Assembly (NCBI GenBank): GCA_016711085.1
Contig: JADJTR010000002.1
Location: 1 to 64,000, forward strand
Source of the DNA: Phyllobacteriaceae bacterium
GTDB lineage: Bacteria; Pseudomonadota; Alphaproteobacteria; Rhizobiales; Rhizobiaceae
Direction: 5' to 3'
DNA: 64,000 bases
The translations under genes and the position numbers were made by a program. This document shows positions 10,164-18,822 of this stretch, one piece after another. Below the pieces are notes generated by a model. That model was given only the letters and a program-made list of their open reading frames with translations. It did no database searches and had not been told where the DNA came from. Every line of letters starts with the position of its first letter. The stretch's first letter is position 1.

Positions 10164-11846
10164 TCACCGTCCGGTTCCGGCCGCTCCGCCGCGATATACG
10201 AGACGGGACAGCATGGCGGCAATGACGAAACCCGCCGCCGGCAGCGTAGCCTGGACAAACGCCCAGACGCCGATGATGCGTCGGTTGCCGCCGGCGGCAA
10301 GCGCCACCGCCTCGGTCGTCACCGTCGGCAGCCGGCCGGCGCCGATCAACACGGTGGGCAGATAAAGCCCGATCGACACGGCGAAACCGACGGCGGCGGC
10401 GGTCGCCAGCGCCGGGGCGAGCATCGGCAGCTTCACCGCCACCAGCATGCGCGCGCGCGACCGGCCGAGACCGAAGGCAACCGCCTCGTAGCGGCGATCG
10501 AAGGCGCGCCAGGGATCCGCCAGCGATAGAAAAACGTATGGCAGGACGAAAACGAGATGGACCGCGACCAGGAGCGGCGTCGACGGGGTCAGGCCGGCGG
10601 CGAGGATCGCAGTCTGCAGCCCGAACAGGAAGGCGATTTGCGGGGCGAGGAGGGGCAGGTAGATCAGCACGCGCGCGCCTTGCCCCGGCCGGGCGCCGGT
10701 CTCGTCCTCCCGCGTGAGCGAAAGAACGGCGAGCATCAGCGCCGCCGCCGTCGCGGCGACGCCGACGCCGACGGAGCGGAGCAGCGGATCGGCGAGGCGC
10801 GGCAGCGTATTGGCCCATCCCGACAAGATGAAGCGGGCCGGCAGGGCATTCGGGAACTGCCACAGCCCGGCGACCGACCACAGCGCCAAAACGGCGAGCC
10901 CGGCGAAAACGACCGCCGCGAACGAGACCATCGCCGCCAGGCCAATCAGGCGCGGCGCGCCATCCCGGCGGAAGCGGAAGCCGGAACCGCAGAGCGCGCG
11001 GGCGGCGACACGGCCGACGCGTTCCAACCCGACCCAGGCGAGGATCGCCGGCGCCGTCGCACCGAGTTGGAGCATTGCGCCGGCGGACGCCTTGAAGCGC
11101 ATGGCGAGATCGGGATCGTTCATCCATTGGACAAGGCGCACGGCAAGCGTGGGCGGCGCGGTTGGCCCGAGGATGGCGGCGACATCGACAACCGAAGTGG
11201 AGAAGGCGATGACGGCGAAAACCGGCAACCGGATCTGGCGATAAAGCGAAGGCCAAACCGTATGCAGGAATCCGGCGATACGGCCGTAGCCGAGCGCGGC
11301 GGCAAGCTGGCGCGACGGTCCGGCCGGCGTTTGCGGCAAGGCGGCCAGGGTCATCAGGAACAGGAAAGGGGCTTCCTTGACCGCCAGACCGGCGGCGAGG
11401 GTCAGCCCCATAGGATCGTTGACGATCAACACGTCCGGTGGCGTCAGCCAGCCGGTCAGCTCCGGCGAGACGAGGCGGGCGAGAAAGCCCGATGGCGCGA
11501 CAAGAAAGGCGAGACCGAAAGCGGCCGCGGCGTGGGGCACGGCCAAAAGCGGCGAAAGGCCGCGACGCAAGCGCTGAAAGACCGGTTCGCCGATCCAGCC
11601 GGCGACAAAAAGCATGACGGCGCCGAGCGCGAGCGCCGTCGACAGCAGGCCGGCGCCGACGCCGACGCCCAGGGATCGCAGCAAGCCTGGTTCGGCCAGC
11701 AGGGCGCGGAACGGTTCAAGCGAGAAAGTCGAATGGCCGAGCGACGGCAGGAAGCCGAAAGCGGGCAGCAGCGTACCCACCAGGCCGGCGGCGACGGGAC
11801 CCGCCAGCAGCGCGATGGCGAGCGGCGGTCCGAAGCGGGCGATCAT
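10164..11846 (-). CDS. ynjC: ABC transporter permease YnjC-like (double permease)
   Basis: Intact 560-residue membrane protein with two BPD-type permease halves, roughly residues 50-270 and 300-555, each with about six hydrophobic segments. Such a fused permease is typical of YnjC and ThiP. The ATG lies ten bases after the ynjB stop, so the two are co-transcribed. YnjBCD is a poorly characterised importer suggested in the literature to carry thiamine or a related compound; the substrate here is not shown by the sequence. Confidence 0.82.
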   Translation of the reverse strand: MIARFGPPLAIALLAGPVAAGLVGTLLPAFGFLPSLGHSTFSLEPFRALLAEPGLLRSLGVGVGAGLLSTALALGAVMLFVAGWIGEPVFQRLRRGLSPLLAVPHAAAAFGLAFLVAPSGFLARLVSPELTGWLTPPDVLIVNDPMGLTLAAGLAVKEAPFLFLMTLAALPQTPAGPSRQLAAALGYGRIAGFLHTVWPSLYRQIRLPVFAVIAFSTSVVDVAAILGPTAPPTLAVRLVQWMNDPDLAMRFKASAGAMLQLGATAPAILAWVGLERVGRVAARALCGSGFRFRRDGAPRLIGLAAMVSFAAVVFAGLAVLALWSVAGLWQFPNALPARFILSGWANTLPRLADPLLRSVGVGVAATAAALMLAVLSLTREDETGARPGQGARVLIYLPLLAPQIAFLFGLQTAILAAGLTPSTPLLVAVHLVFVLPYVFLSLADPWRAFDRRYEAVAFGLGRSRARMLVAVKLPMLAPALATAAAVGFAVSIGLYLPTVLIGAGRLPTVTTEAVALAAGGNRRIIGVWAFVQATLPAAGFVIAAMLSRLVYRGGAAGTGR

Positions 11847-11856
11847 GCCCGGCCGC

Positions 11857-13077
11857 TCAATGGGCGACGCCGTAGCGCTTCGCCCACTCCGACTCGAGCT
11901 TCGCCATCCATGACGGATGCGGCTCGTCGATCGCCGGGCCGAGCGCGTCGGGGGCGAGCGTCGCCACGCCGAGGGCGAGCCTGCCGAAGCGCGCGCGGTC
12001 CTCGGCCGTGAGTTTGGCCATGGCCAGCACGGTCGGATCGCCCCAAATTTCCGGGTCCTGCTTGCGCGCCTGCGCTTGCGGGGAAAGCAGGAAGTCGGCG
12101 ACGACAAGCGCCCCTGCCTTCGACGACGCATTGAACGGTACGGCGACGAAATGGCTGTTGGCGAGCGTACCACCGGGAAAAACGAAGGAGCGCACGGTGT
12201 CGGGCAATTCGCCGGCGGCGATGGCGCTTGAGGCCTCGGCCGGATTGAAGGCGAATATAATGTCGGCCTCGCCGTCGGCCAACAATTGCTTCAGCGCCGG
12301 ATAGTTTTTCGGAAACGCCTTGCCGGCGCGCCAAAGAAGTGGGTTGAGCGCATCGAGCGTGGCGAAAACCGGCGCGAGAATGGCGTCCGCGTCGACCGTC
12401 GCCACATCCTTCGCCAGCACGGCGCGATCGGCGACGCTCTCGGCGAGGACCTGTTTGAGGAAGGTCGAGCCCATGAAATCCGGCGGCTGGGGATAGGCGA
12501 AGCGGCCAGGATGCGCCCTGGCCCAAGCGACCAGTCCGGCGATGGATTCCGGCATCTCCTCCGGTTTTGTGCGGGCGGAATCATGGAAGAAGACGAGCTT
12601 GGCCATGCCCCAAGGGCTTTCCAGCCCGTCGACCGGAATGGTGAAATCGGTGCGCAGCGACGGCTTGCCCTCGACATCGGCGAAGGCGTAGTTCGGCAAT
12701 TTCTCCGCCCAGCCGGGTCGGAGCAGCAGGCCCTGCCGCTTCATGGCGGAAAAGTTCTCGCCATTGATCCACACGAGGTCAATGGCGCCGCCATCGCCGC
12801 GTCCGGCGGTCTTCTCGGCGAGCACGGAATTGACCGCCGTCGCCGCATCCTCGAGCTTGACGTGGACAAGCTTGACGCCGTAGCGCTTCTCCACTTCCTC
12901 GCCGGCCCAGGCGATGTAGGCGTTGATGTTCTCGGCGCCGCCCCAGGCATTGAAATAGACGGTCTCGCCACGCGCTTCGTCCAGCACCGCCGGCCAGTTC
13001 GCCGGATCCGGATCGGCGGCGAACGCCGCGGACGAGGCGAAGAGGGCGGCTGCCAGCGTGGCGGCGAATTTCAACAT
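11857..13077 (-). CDS. ynjB: ABC transporter periplasmic binding protein YnjB-like
   Basis: Secreted substrate-binding protein of 406 residues. A signal peptide (residues 1-21, cleavage after SSAAFA) is followed by VYFNAWGGAENINAYIAW and IDLVWINGENFSAMKRQGLL, both characteristic of the YnjB family rather than ThiB. First gene of the minus-strand operon with ynjC, ynjD and hrpB; GGGAG sits before the ATG. The upstream region shows none of the conserved TPP riboswitch blocks, so a thiamine role cannot be supported by regulation. Intact. Confidence 0.82.
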   Translation of the reverse strand: MLKFAATLAAALFASSAAFAADPDPANWPAVLDEARGETVYFNAWGGAENINAYIAWAGEEVEKRYGVKLVHVKLEDAATAVNSVLAEKTAGRGDGGAIDLVWINGENFSAMKRQGLLLRPGWAEKLPNYAFADVEGKPSLRTDFTIPVDGLESPWGMAKLVFFHDSARTKPEEMPESIAGLVAWARAHPGRFAYPQPPDFMGSTFLKQVLAESVADRAVLAKDVATVDADAILAPVFATLDALNPLLWRAGKAFPKNYPALKQLLADGEADIIFAFNPAEASSAIAAGELPDTVRSFVFPGGTLANSHFVAVPFNASSKAGALVVADFLLSPQAQARKQDPEIWGDPTVLAMAKLTAEDRARFGRLALGVATLAPDALGPAIDEPHPSWMAKLESEWAKRYGVAH

Positions 13078-13202
13078 TTCGATGTTGTCTCCCTGTGCAG
13101 CGCCTTACACCATGCCGGGACGGCCTCTTGCAACGCATCGCCCATCAATGCCGGCTCACTAGCGTGTGATGGGGTGGGGAAAGGCGTGGGCGATTTTTTT
13201 AT

Positions 13203-13216
13203 GGAACGTTTGTTCC
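13203..13216. promoter_or_regulatory. IolR operator in front of iolR
   Basis: GGAACGTTTGTTCC matches exactly the GGAA-N6-TTCC palindrome described for rhizobial IolR. It lies about 40 bases before the iolR start and 125 bases before the divergent ynjB start, so autoregulation of iolR is the simplest reading. Confidence 0.7.
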
Positions 13217-13256
13217 GATTTTGGCATTGTCGCGTATCCGATCACCGGACACAGCC

Positions 13257-14106
13257 ATGGACCCGAGCCCGACGCCGCCCGATTTCGATGCGCTCAGCGC
13301 CGCGATCCTCATCGAGCGGGACAATCTGCCCAAACGCTTGCGGCAGGTGGCTGCCCACGCGCTGGCCAATCCGGACGATATCGCCTTCGGCACGGTTGCC
13401 TCCATCGCCGCGTCGGCCGATGTGCAGCCGTCGGCGCTGGTGCGTTTCGCCCAGACGTTCGGGTTCAGCGGTTTTTCCGATCTGCAAGCGGTATTCCGCC
13501 AAAGGCTGAAGGCGCGCGCCGGCAGCGATGACGACCGGTTGAAAGCCATTCGCACTGTCGCGGCCGGCCGTTCGGGCGACGCCGCCCTGATCGACGGCTT
13601 CATCGCCAGCGCCCGCCAATCGCTGGACCGACTCGCCGATAGCGTCGACGCCGGCGCTTTCGCGGCGGCGGCCGAGCGAATCGCACGGGCCGAAACCGTC
13701 TATATCGTCGGCCGGCGGCGCTCCTATCCGGTGACCAGCTTTCTCGCCTATGCCTTCGGCAAACTCGGCCTGCGTTTCGTGCTGGCGGGTTCGCCCTCGG
13801 GCATCGACGAGGAAATCCTGGCGATCGCGGGGCCGAAAGACGCCGCGATCTGCGTCACCTTTCCCCCCTACGCGCCGCAAACCGTGGCCCAAGCCCGGGC
13901 GCTGGCGGGCAATGGCGTCGGCATCGTCGCCGTCACTGACGGGCCGTTCTCGCCGCTCTGGTCGCTGGCCAGCGAACGGATCGCCATCGCCGAAGCGAAT
14001 TTCCAGGGCTTTCGTTTCGCTTTCGGCGACCATGGCTCTGGCGATGGCGCTGACGGTCGCGGTGGGCGAGCGCAGACAAGGCGGGTGGGGCGACGCCAGC
14101 AAATAG
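13257..14106 (+). CDS. iolR: RpiR-family repressor IolR, one frameshift
   Basis: Transcription factor of about 282 residues: N-terminal RpiR helix-turn-helix (residues 10-85, with SIAASADVQPSALVRFAQTFGF), then a SIS sugar-phosphate-binding domain (about 125-260). In rhizobia IolR represses iol genes until an inositol breakdown intermediate binds. An extra T in a TTT run near 14018 breaks the frame; restored, the protein ends LTVAVGERRQGGWGDASK. Immediately upstream of iolC and flanked by IolR-type palindromes on both sides. An in-frame ATG at 13221 is a possible earlier start but overlaps the operator region more closely. Confidence 0.85.
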
Positions 14107-14147
14107 AATATATGTTCTATATTGACAATGATCGGAATATACGTTTC
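14105..14147 (+). promoter_or_regulatory. iolC promoter with two IolR-like operators
   Basis: Two imperfect copies of GGAA-N6-TTCC: AGAA-N6-TTCT at 14105-14118 and GGAA-N6-TTTC at 14134-14147, centres 29 bases apart. A TTGACA at 14122-14127 lies between them and fits a sigma-70 -35 box; a weak -10 (CATACT) follows at 14147. A repressor on the second site would cover the spacer. The tract is AT-rich against its GC-rich surroundings. Confidence 0.65.
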
Positions 14148-14184
14148 ATACTAACCGCGAATGCGCGGGTCCGCCCGTATCGCC

Positions 14185-14189
14185 GGAGG
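14185..14189 (+). promoter_or_regulatory. ribosome-binding site that decides the iolC start
   Basis: GGAGG sits seven bases before a TTG at 14197. The in-frame ATG at 14161 has no comparable site and falls close to the predicted promoter, so the TTG is preferred. Confidence 0.65.
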
Positions 14190-14196
14190 TCTCATC

Positions 14197-16095
14197 TTGC
14201 TCGACGTCATCGCCATCGGCCGCGCCTCGGTCGACCTCTATGGCCAGCAGATCGGCTCGCGGCTGGAGGATATCGCCTCCTTCTCCAAGTCCGTTGGCGG
14301 CTGCCCGGCCAACATCGCCATCGGCGCGGCGCGCCTCGGGCTGAAGACCGGGCTGATCACGCGCGTCGGCGACGAGCAGATGGGCCGCTTCATTCGCGAG
14401 CAGGCGGCGCGCGAAGGCGTGGCGACGCAAGGAATCGTCACCGACCCGCAACGGATGACCGCGCTGGTGTTGCTGGCGGTGGAAGCCGAAGGCCAATCGC
14501 CGATGATTTTCGTGCGCACCGACTGCGCCGACATGGCGCTCGACGAGAGCGACATCGACGAGGCGTTCGTGGCGCGGTCGCGCGCGGTTCTGGTCAGCGG
14601 CACGCATTTTTCCCGCGACAACACCGCCGCGGCGCAGATGAAAGCGATGCGGATCGCCAAGGCCAATGGCCGCAAGGTGGTGTTCGACATCGACTACCGG
14701 CCGAATCTCTGGGGTTTGGGCGGCCATGCCGAGGGCTTCGCGCGTTACGTCCGGTCCGACGCCGTGTCGGCCAAACTGAAAGCCATCCTGCCCGATTGCG
14801 ACCTCATCGTCGGCACCGAGGAAGAGGTGATGATCGCCGCGGGAGAGGAGGATCTGGTCACGGCGCTGGCGGCGATCCGGTCGCTGTCGGCGGCGACCAT
14901 CGTGCTCAAGCGCGGCGCCAAGGGCTGCATCGTCTATGACGGGCCGATCCCGGACGATCCCGAACATGGCATTGTCGGCGAGGGTTTCGCGATCGAGGTC
15001 TACAATGTGCTCGGCGCCGGCGACGCGTTCCTGTCCGGTTTCCTGCGCGGGTGGCTGACCGGCCAGGACCATGCGACATCGGCGACATGGGCCAATGCCT
15101 GCGGCGCGTTCGCCGTGTCGCGGCTGTTGTGTTCGCCGGAATACCCGACCTGGGCGGAGCTTGACCATTTCCTCAAGCATGGCAGTGCGCAGCGGGCGTT
15201 GCGCAAGGACGCCGAGTTGAACCACATCCATTGGGCGACGACGCGACGCGACGCAATTCCGTCGATGATGGCCTTCGCCATCGACCACCGTTCGCAGCTT
15301 GAAGACATCGCGGCCAAAGCCGGCGCGCCGGCGGAGCGCATCGCCGATTTCAAGGTTCTGGCGGCAAGAGCCGCGGCGCGGGTGGCCGACGGCAAGCCCG
15401 GCTTCGGCATGCTGCTCGACGAAAAACACGGCCGCGCCGCGATGGAGGAATGCGCCCGCCATCCTTTCGCCTGGCTCGGCCGGCCGGTGGAATTGCCGGG
15501 ATCGCGCCCGCTGCGATTCGAGTTCGGCCAGGACATCGGCTCGCAACTCGTCGACTGGCCGGTGACGCATTGCATCAAGTGCCTGTGCTTTTACCATCCC
15601 GACGATCCGGAATCGTTGAAGCGCGAACAGCAGGACAAAATTGTCGCCCTGCACGACGCGGCGCGAAAAATCGGCCGCGAATTGCTGGTCGAAATCATCG
15701 CCGGCAAGGCCGGGCCGATCGACGGCCATACCGTCGCCCGCGCCGTCGCCGAACTCTACGCGTTGGGCGTCAGGCCGGACTGGTGGAAGCTGGAGCCGCA
15801 GGCGTCGACCGCGGCTTGGCGCAACATCGAGGCCGTCATCGTCGACAATGATCCGTGGTGCCGGGGCATCGTGCTGCTCGGCCTGGAAGCGCCGCAGCAG
15901 GAGCTCGAAGCGGCGTTCGCCGCCGTCGCGCCGATCGCGGCCGTCAAGGGATTCGCGGTCGGCCGCACCCTGTTCGCCCGCGCCGCCGAGGACTGGTTGA
16001 CCGGGCGCATTGACGACGACGCCGCCATCGCCGACATGGCGGAACGATTCCGCGCCCTGTGCGTCGCCTGGCGGCGCGTGCGCGCCGGCGCCTGA
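14197..16095 (+). CDS. iolC: 5-dehydro-2-deoxygluconokinase with C-terminal DUF2090 domain
   Basis: Bifunctional-looking inositol enzyme of 632 residues. Residues 1-325 are a PfkB kinase with GGCPANIAIGAARLG and the GAGDAFLSGF catalytic loop, phosphorylating 5-dehydro-2-deoxy-D-gluconate. Residues about 335-630 are a DUF2090 barrel, widespread as a fusion in rhizobial IolC and thought to act as the following aldolase step; that role is inference. The TTG start gives MLDVIAIGRASVDLYG, the usual N-terminus. First gene of the iolC-D-E-x-B operon, 14 bases before iolD. Confidence 0.92.
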   Translation: MLDVIAIGRASVDLYGQQIGSRLEDIASFSKSVGGCPANIAIGAARLGLKTGLITRVGDEQMGRFIREQAAREGVATQGIVTDPQRMTALVLLAVEAEGQSPMIFVRTDCADMALDESDIDEAFVARSRAVLVSGTHFSRDNTAAAQMKAMRIAKANGRKVVFDIDYRPNLWGLGGHAEGFARYVRSDAVSAKLKAILPDCDLIVGTEEEVMIAAGEEDLVTALAAIRSLSAATIVLKRGAKGCIVYDGPIPDDPEHGIVGEGFAIEVYNVLGAGDAFLSGFLRGWLTGQDHATSATWANACGAFAVSRLLCSPEYPTWAELDHFLKHGSAQRALRKDAELNHIHWATTRRDAIPSMMAFAIDHRSQLEDIAAKAGAPAERIADFKVLAARAAARVADGKPGFGMLLDEKHGRAAMEECARHPFAWLGRPVELPGSRPLRFEFGQDIGSQLVDWPVTHCIKCLCFYHPDDPESLKREQQDKIVALHDAARKIGRELLVEIIAGKAGPIDGHTVARAVAELYALGVRPDWWKLEPQASTAAWRNIEAVIVDNDPWCRGIVLLGLEAPQQELEAAFAAVAPIAAVKGFAVGRTLFARAAEDWLTGRIDDDAAIADMAERFRALCVAWRRVRAGA

Positions 16096-16108
16096 TTGGG
16101 AGAACGCC

Positions 16109-17695
16109 ATGAGCAAAACCATCCGCCTGACAATGGCCCAGGCCCTGGCCAAATTCCTCACCCGGCAAATGACCGTAATTGATGGCAAGACGGTCCCGAT
16201 CTTCGCCGGCGTCTGGGCGATTTTCGGCCACGGCAATGTCGCCGGGTTCGGCGAGGCGCTGTATCAGATACGGGACGAATTGCCGACTTACCGCGCCCAT
16301 AACGAGCAGGGCATGGCGCATGCCGCCATTGCGTTCGCCAAGGCGTCGTTCCGCCGCCGTTTCATGGCCTGCACGACCTCGATCGGCCCCGGCGCGACCA
16401 ATCTGGTGACGGCGGCCGCGCTCGCCCATGTCAACCGCCTGCCGGTGCTGTTCCTGCCCGGCGACGTGTTCGCCAGCCGCGCGCCAGATCCGGTGCTGCA
16501 GCAGGTCGAGGATTTCGCAGCCGTCGCGGCGCTGAAAGCGGCGAAGAAACCGGTGATCATCGGCGGCGGCGGCGTGCTCTATTCCGGCGCGAGCGAAACC
16601 CTCGCCGCTTTCGCCGACAAGGCCGGGATCCCGGTGCTGGAGACGCAGGGCGGCAAATCGGCGCTGGCCGACGACCACCCGCTCAACATGGGCTCGGTCG
16701 GCGTCACCGGCACGTCGGCGTCGAACCGGCTGGCGGCCGAGACCGACCTGATCCTCGCGGTCGGCACGCGCCTGCAGGATTTCACCACCGGTTCGTGGGC
16801 GGCGTTCGGCAACGCCGCCATGAAAATCATCGGCCTCAACACCCAAATCTTCGACGCCGGCAAGCATCGCGCGCGGCCGTTGATCGCCGACGCCAAGGCC
16901 GGCCTTGAGGAATTGTCCGCCGCGCTTGGCGACTGGACCACGCCGCGAGCCTGGACCGAAGACGCCAAGGCCGGCAAGGTCGAGTGGCGCAAGGCCGCCG
17001 ACAACGCGCTCGCCGCGACCAATGCGGCGCTGCCTTCCGACGCGCAGGTGATCGGCGCGGTGCAACGCGTGCTGACCGGTAAGTCCACCGTGGTCTGCGC
17101 CGCTGGCGGCCTGCCGGGCGAATTGCACAAATTGTGGCGGGCCGATACGCCCGGCGGCTATCATCTTGAATACGGCTATTCCTGCATGGGCTACGAGATC
17201 GCTGGCGGACTCGGCGTCAAGATGGCCAAGCCCGACGACGAGGTCGTCGTCATGGTCGGCGACGGCTCTTACCTGATGCTCAATTCCGAACTGGCCACCT
17301 TGGTGATGCTCGGCCTCAGGATCACCGTCGTGCTGCTCGACAATCGCGGCTATGGCTGCATCAACCGCCTGCAGATGGCGACCGGCGGCGCCAACTTCAA
17401 CAATCTGCTGGCCGACTCGCGCCACGTCGCGTTGCCGGCCATCGACTTCCGGGCGCATGCCGAAAGCCTCGGCGCGATCGCCGTCAAGGTCGCCTCGATC
17501 GCCGAGTTGGAGCAGGCGCTGGCGACGGCGCGCGGCGCCGACCGCTCCACCGTAATCGTCATTGACACCGACGCGCTGATCACGACCCAAGCCGGCGGCG
17601 CCTGGTGGGATGTCGCGGTGCCGGAAGTGTCGCCACGCCGACAGGTCAACGAATCGCGCAAGGCCTATGAAAAGGCGCGCGAGAAGCAACTTTGA
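16109..17695 (+). CDS. iolD: 3D-trihydroxycyclohexane-1,2-dione hydrolase with an internal deletion
   Basis: ThDP enzyme that opens the ring in inositol breakdown. The PYR part has YRAHNEQGMAHAA with the catalytic Glu; the central and PP parts carry GDGSYLMLNSELATL and the LDNRGYGCINRLQ diphosphate/Mg site. At 528 residues it is about 80 short of the usual 600-plus. The gap is clean and in frame: at about residue 136 VLQQVEDF runs straight into ALKAAKKPVIIGGGG, leaving out the segment that normally contains the NDCFRPVSRYFDR and GPVTL stretches. This removes the end of the PYR domain, so activity is doubtful unless the gap is an assembly artefact. Confidence 0.88.
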   Translation: MSKTIRLTMAQALAKFLTRQMTVIDGKTVPIFAGVWAIFGHGNVAGFGEALYQIRDELPTYRAHNEQGMAHAAIAFAKASFRRRFMACTTSIGPGATNLVTAAALAHVNRLPVLFLPGDVFASRAPDPVLQQVEDFAAVAALKAAKKPVIIGGGGVLYSGASETLAAFADKAGIPVLETQGGKSALADDHPLNMGSVGVTGTSASNRLAAETDLILAVGTRLQDFTTGSWAAFGNAAMKIIGLNTQIFDAGKHRARPLIADAKAGLEELSAALGDWTTPRAWTEDAKAGKVEWRKAADNALAATNAALPSDAQVIGAVQRVLTGKSTVVCAAGGLPGELHKLWRADTPGGYHLEYGYSCMGYEIAGGLGVKMAKPDDEVVVMVGDGSYLMLNSELATLVMLGLRITVVLLDNRGYGCINRLQMATGGANFNNLLADSRHVALPAIDFRAHAESLGAIAVKVASIAELEQALATARGADRSTVIVIDTDALITTQAGGAWWDVAVPEVSPRRQVNESRKAYEKAREKQL

Positions 17696-17708
17696 ACCGG
17701 AGAATGCA

Positions 17709-18614
17709 ATGATCCGTTACGGCACCAATCCCATCGCCTGGACGAACGACGACGACCGTTCGATCGGCGCGCATATCAGCCTCGAAACCTGCTTGTCCGA
17801 CACGGCGGCGATCGGCTTCGACGGCATCGAAAAAGGCCATCGCATGCCGAAAGACGGCGTGGCGCTGAAAAAACTGCTGGCCGCGCACGGCCTCGTCTTC
17901 GTTTCGGGCTGGCATTCGCTCCATTTGCTCGCCCACGATGTGGCGGCGGAAAAGCGCGCCATCCAGCCGCACCTCGACATGCTGAAGGCCAATGACTGCA
18001 AGGTGTGCATCGTTTGCGAGACGTCCAACGCCATCCATGGCGACGACGGCAGGGCGCTCGCCGGCAAGCCGAACCTCGCCGACGGCGCCTGGGCGAAATT
18101 CGGCGCCGACATCGAAGCGGTCGCGGAGTTTACCGCTGCGCAAGGCATCGATCTGGTTTACCATCACCACATGGGCACCGTGGTGCAGACGCGCGACGAA
18201 ATCGGCCGGCTGATGGATGTCACCGGGCCGGCGACCAAACTGCTGCTCGACACCGGACACGCCTGGTTCGGCGGTTCCGATCCGGCGGAATTGGCGCGGG
18301 CTTACATGGCGCGGGTGCGCCACATCCACGCCAAGAACGTGCGCCCCGCGATTCGCCGTCAGGTCGAAGAGCAGGGATTGTCGTTCCTGGAAGGCGTGCG
18401 GCGCGGCGTCTTCACCGTCCCCGGCGATCCGGAAGGCGGCGTGGATTTCCCGCCCGTGCTGAAAATCGCCGCCGAACACGATTATTCCGGCTGGCTGGTG
18501 ATCGAGGCCGAACAGGATCCGCTGAAGGCCGATCCGGTCACCTATCAGTCAATGGGGCTGAAGGCGTTGAAGGCTTTCGCCCGGGAAGCCGGCCTCGACA
18601 AGAGGGCTGCCTGA
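17709..18614 (+). CDS. iolE: myo-inosose-2 dehydratase
   Basis: Intact 301-residue TIM-barrel protein of the xylose-isomerase-like AP-endonuclease-2 superfamily, dehydrating 2-keto-myo-inositol. N-terminus IRYGTNPIAWTNDDD and metal-site stretches DLVYHHHMGTVVQ, LLLDTGHAWFGG and HIHAKNVRP are typical of IolE. It follows iolD by 13 bases with GGAG in front of the ATG, and ends one base before the next ATG. Same operon and pathway as its neighbours. Confidence 0.95.
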   Translation: MIRYGTNPIAWTNDDDRSIGAHISLETCLSDTAAIGFDGIEKGHRMPKDGVALKKLLAAHGLVFVSGWHSLHLLAHDVAAEKRAIQPHLDMLKANDCKVCIVCETSNAIHGDDGRALAGKPNLADGAWAKFGADIEAVAEFTAAQGIDLVYHHHMGTVVQTRDEIGRLMDVTGPATKLLLDTGHAWFGGSDPAELARAYMARVRHIHAKNVRPAIRRQVEEQGLSFLEGVRRGVFTVPGDPEGGVDFPPVLKIAAEHDYSGWLVIEAEQDPLKADPVTYQSMGLKALKAFAREAGLDKRAA

Positions 18615-18615
18615 C

Positions 18616-18822
18616 ATGATCCTGATCGACCCGACGCACCCGTTTTACCGCCCGCTTTGGGTGCGCATCGCCATCGTCGCCGTCTGCTTCGCCTGGGCGG
18701 CGGTCGAGATCGCCATCGGCGCCCCCTTCTGGGGCGTGCTGTTCGGCGGCGCCGGCCTTTATGCCGTCTTTGTCTTTTTCATGCATCATCGCGCCAGCGG
18801 CGGAAAAGGGCCGACCCCGTGA
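18616..18822 (+). CDS. small membrane protein between iolE and iolB
   Basis: 68 residues with two hydrophobic segments (about 15-35 and 37-56), a DPTHPFYRPLWVR start and a polar HHRASGGKG tail. It is tightly placed: the ATG comes one base after the iolE stop, and its TGA overlaps the iolB GTG. Such coupling suggests a real, co-translated gene. I do not recognise a characterised family; a membrane anchor or accessory for inositol uptake would be speculation. Confidence 0.75.
   Translation: MILIDPTHPFYRPLWVRIAIVAVCFAWAAVEIAIGAPFWGVLFGGAGLYAVFVFFMHHRASGGKGPTP

Noticed and set aside
13078..13256. TPP riboswitch before the YnjB-like gene
   Set aside because: Neither the CTGAGA block nor the ACCTGATCTGGATAATACC block is present on the minus strand.
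14197..16095. IolC-DUF2090 as an artefactual fusion
   Set aside because: The frame is continuous, and this two-domain form is the normal state of rhizobial IolC.
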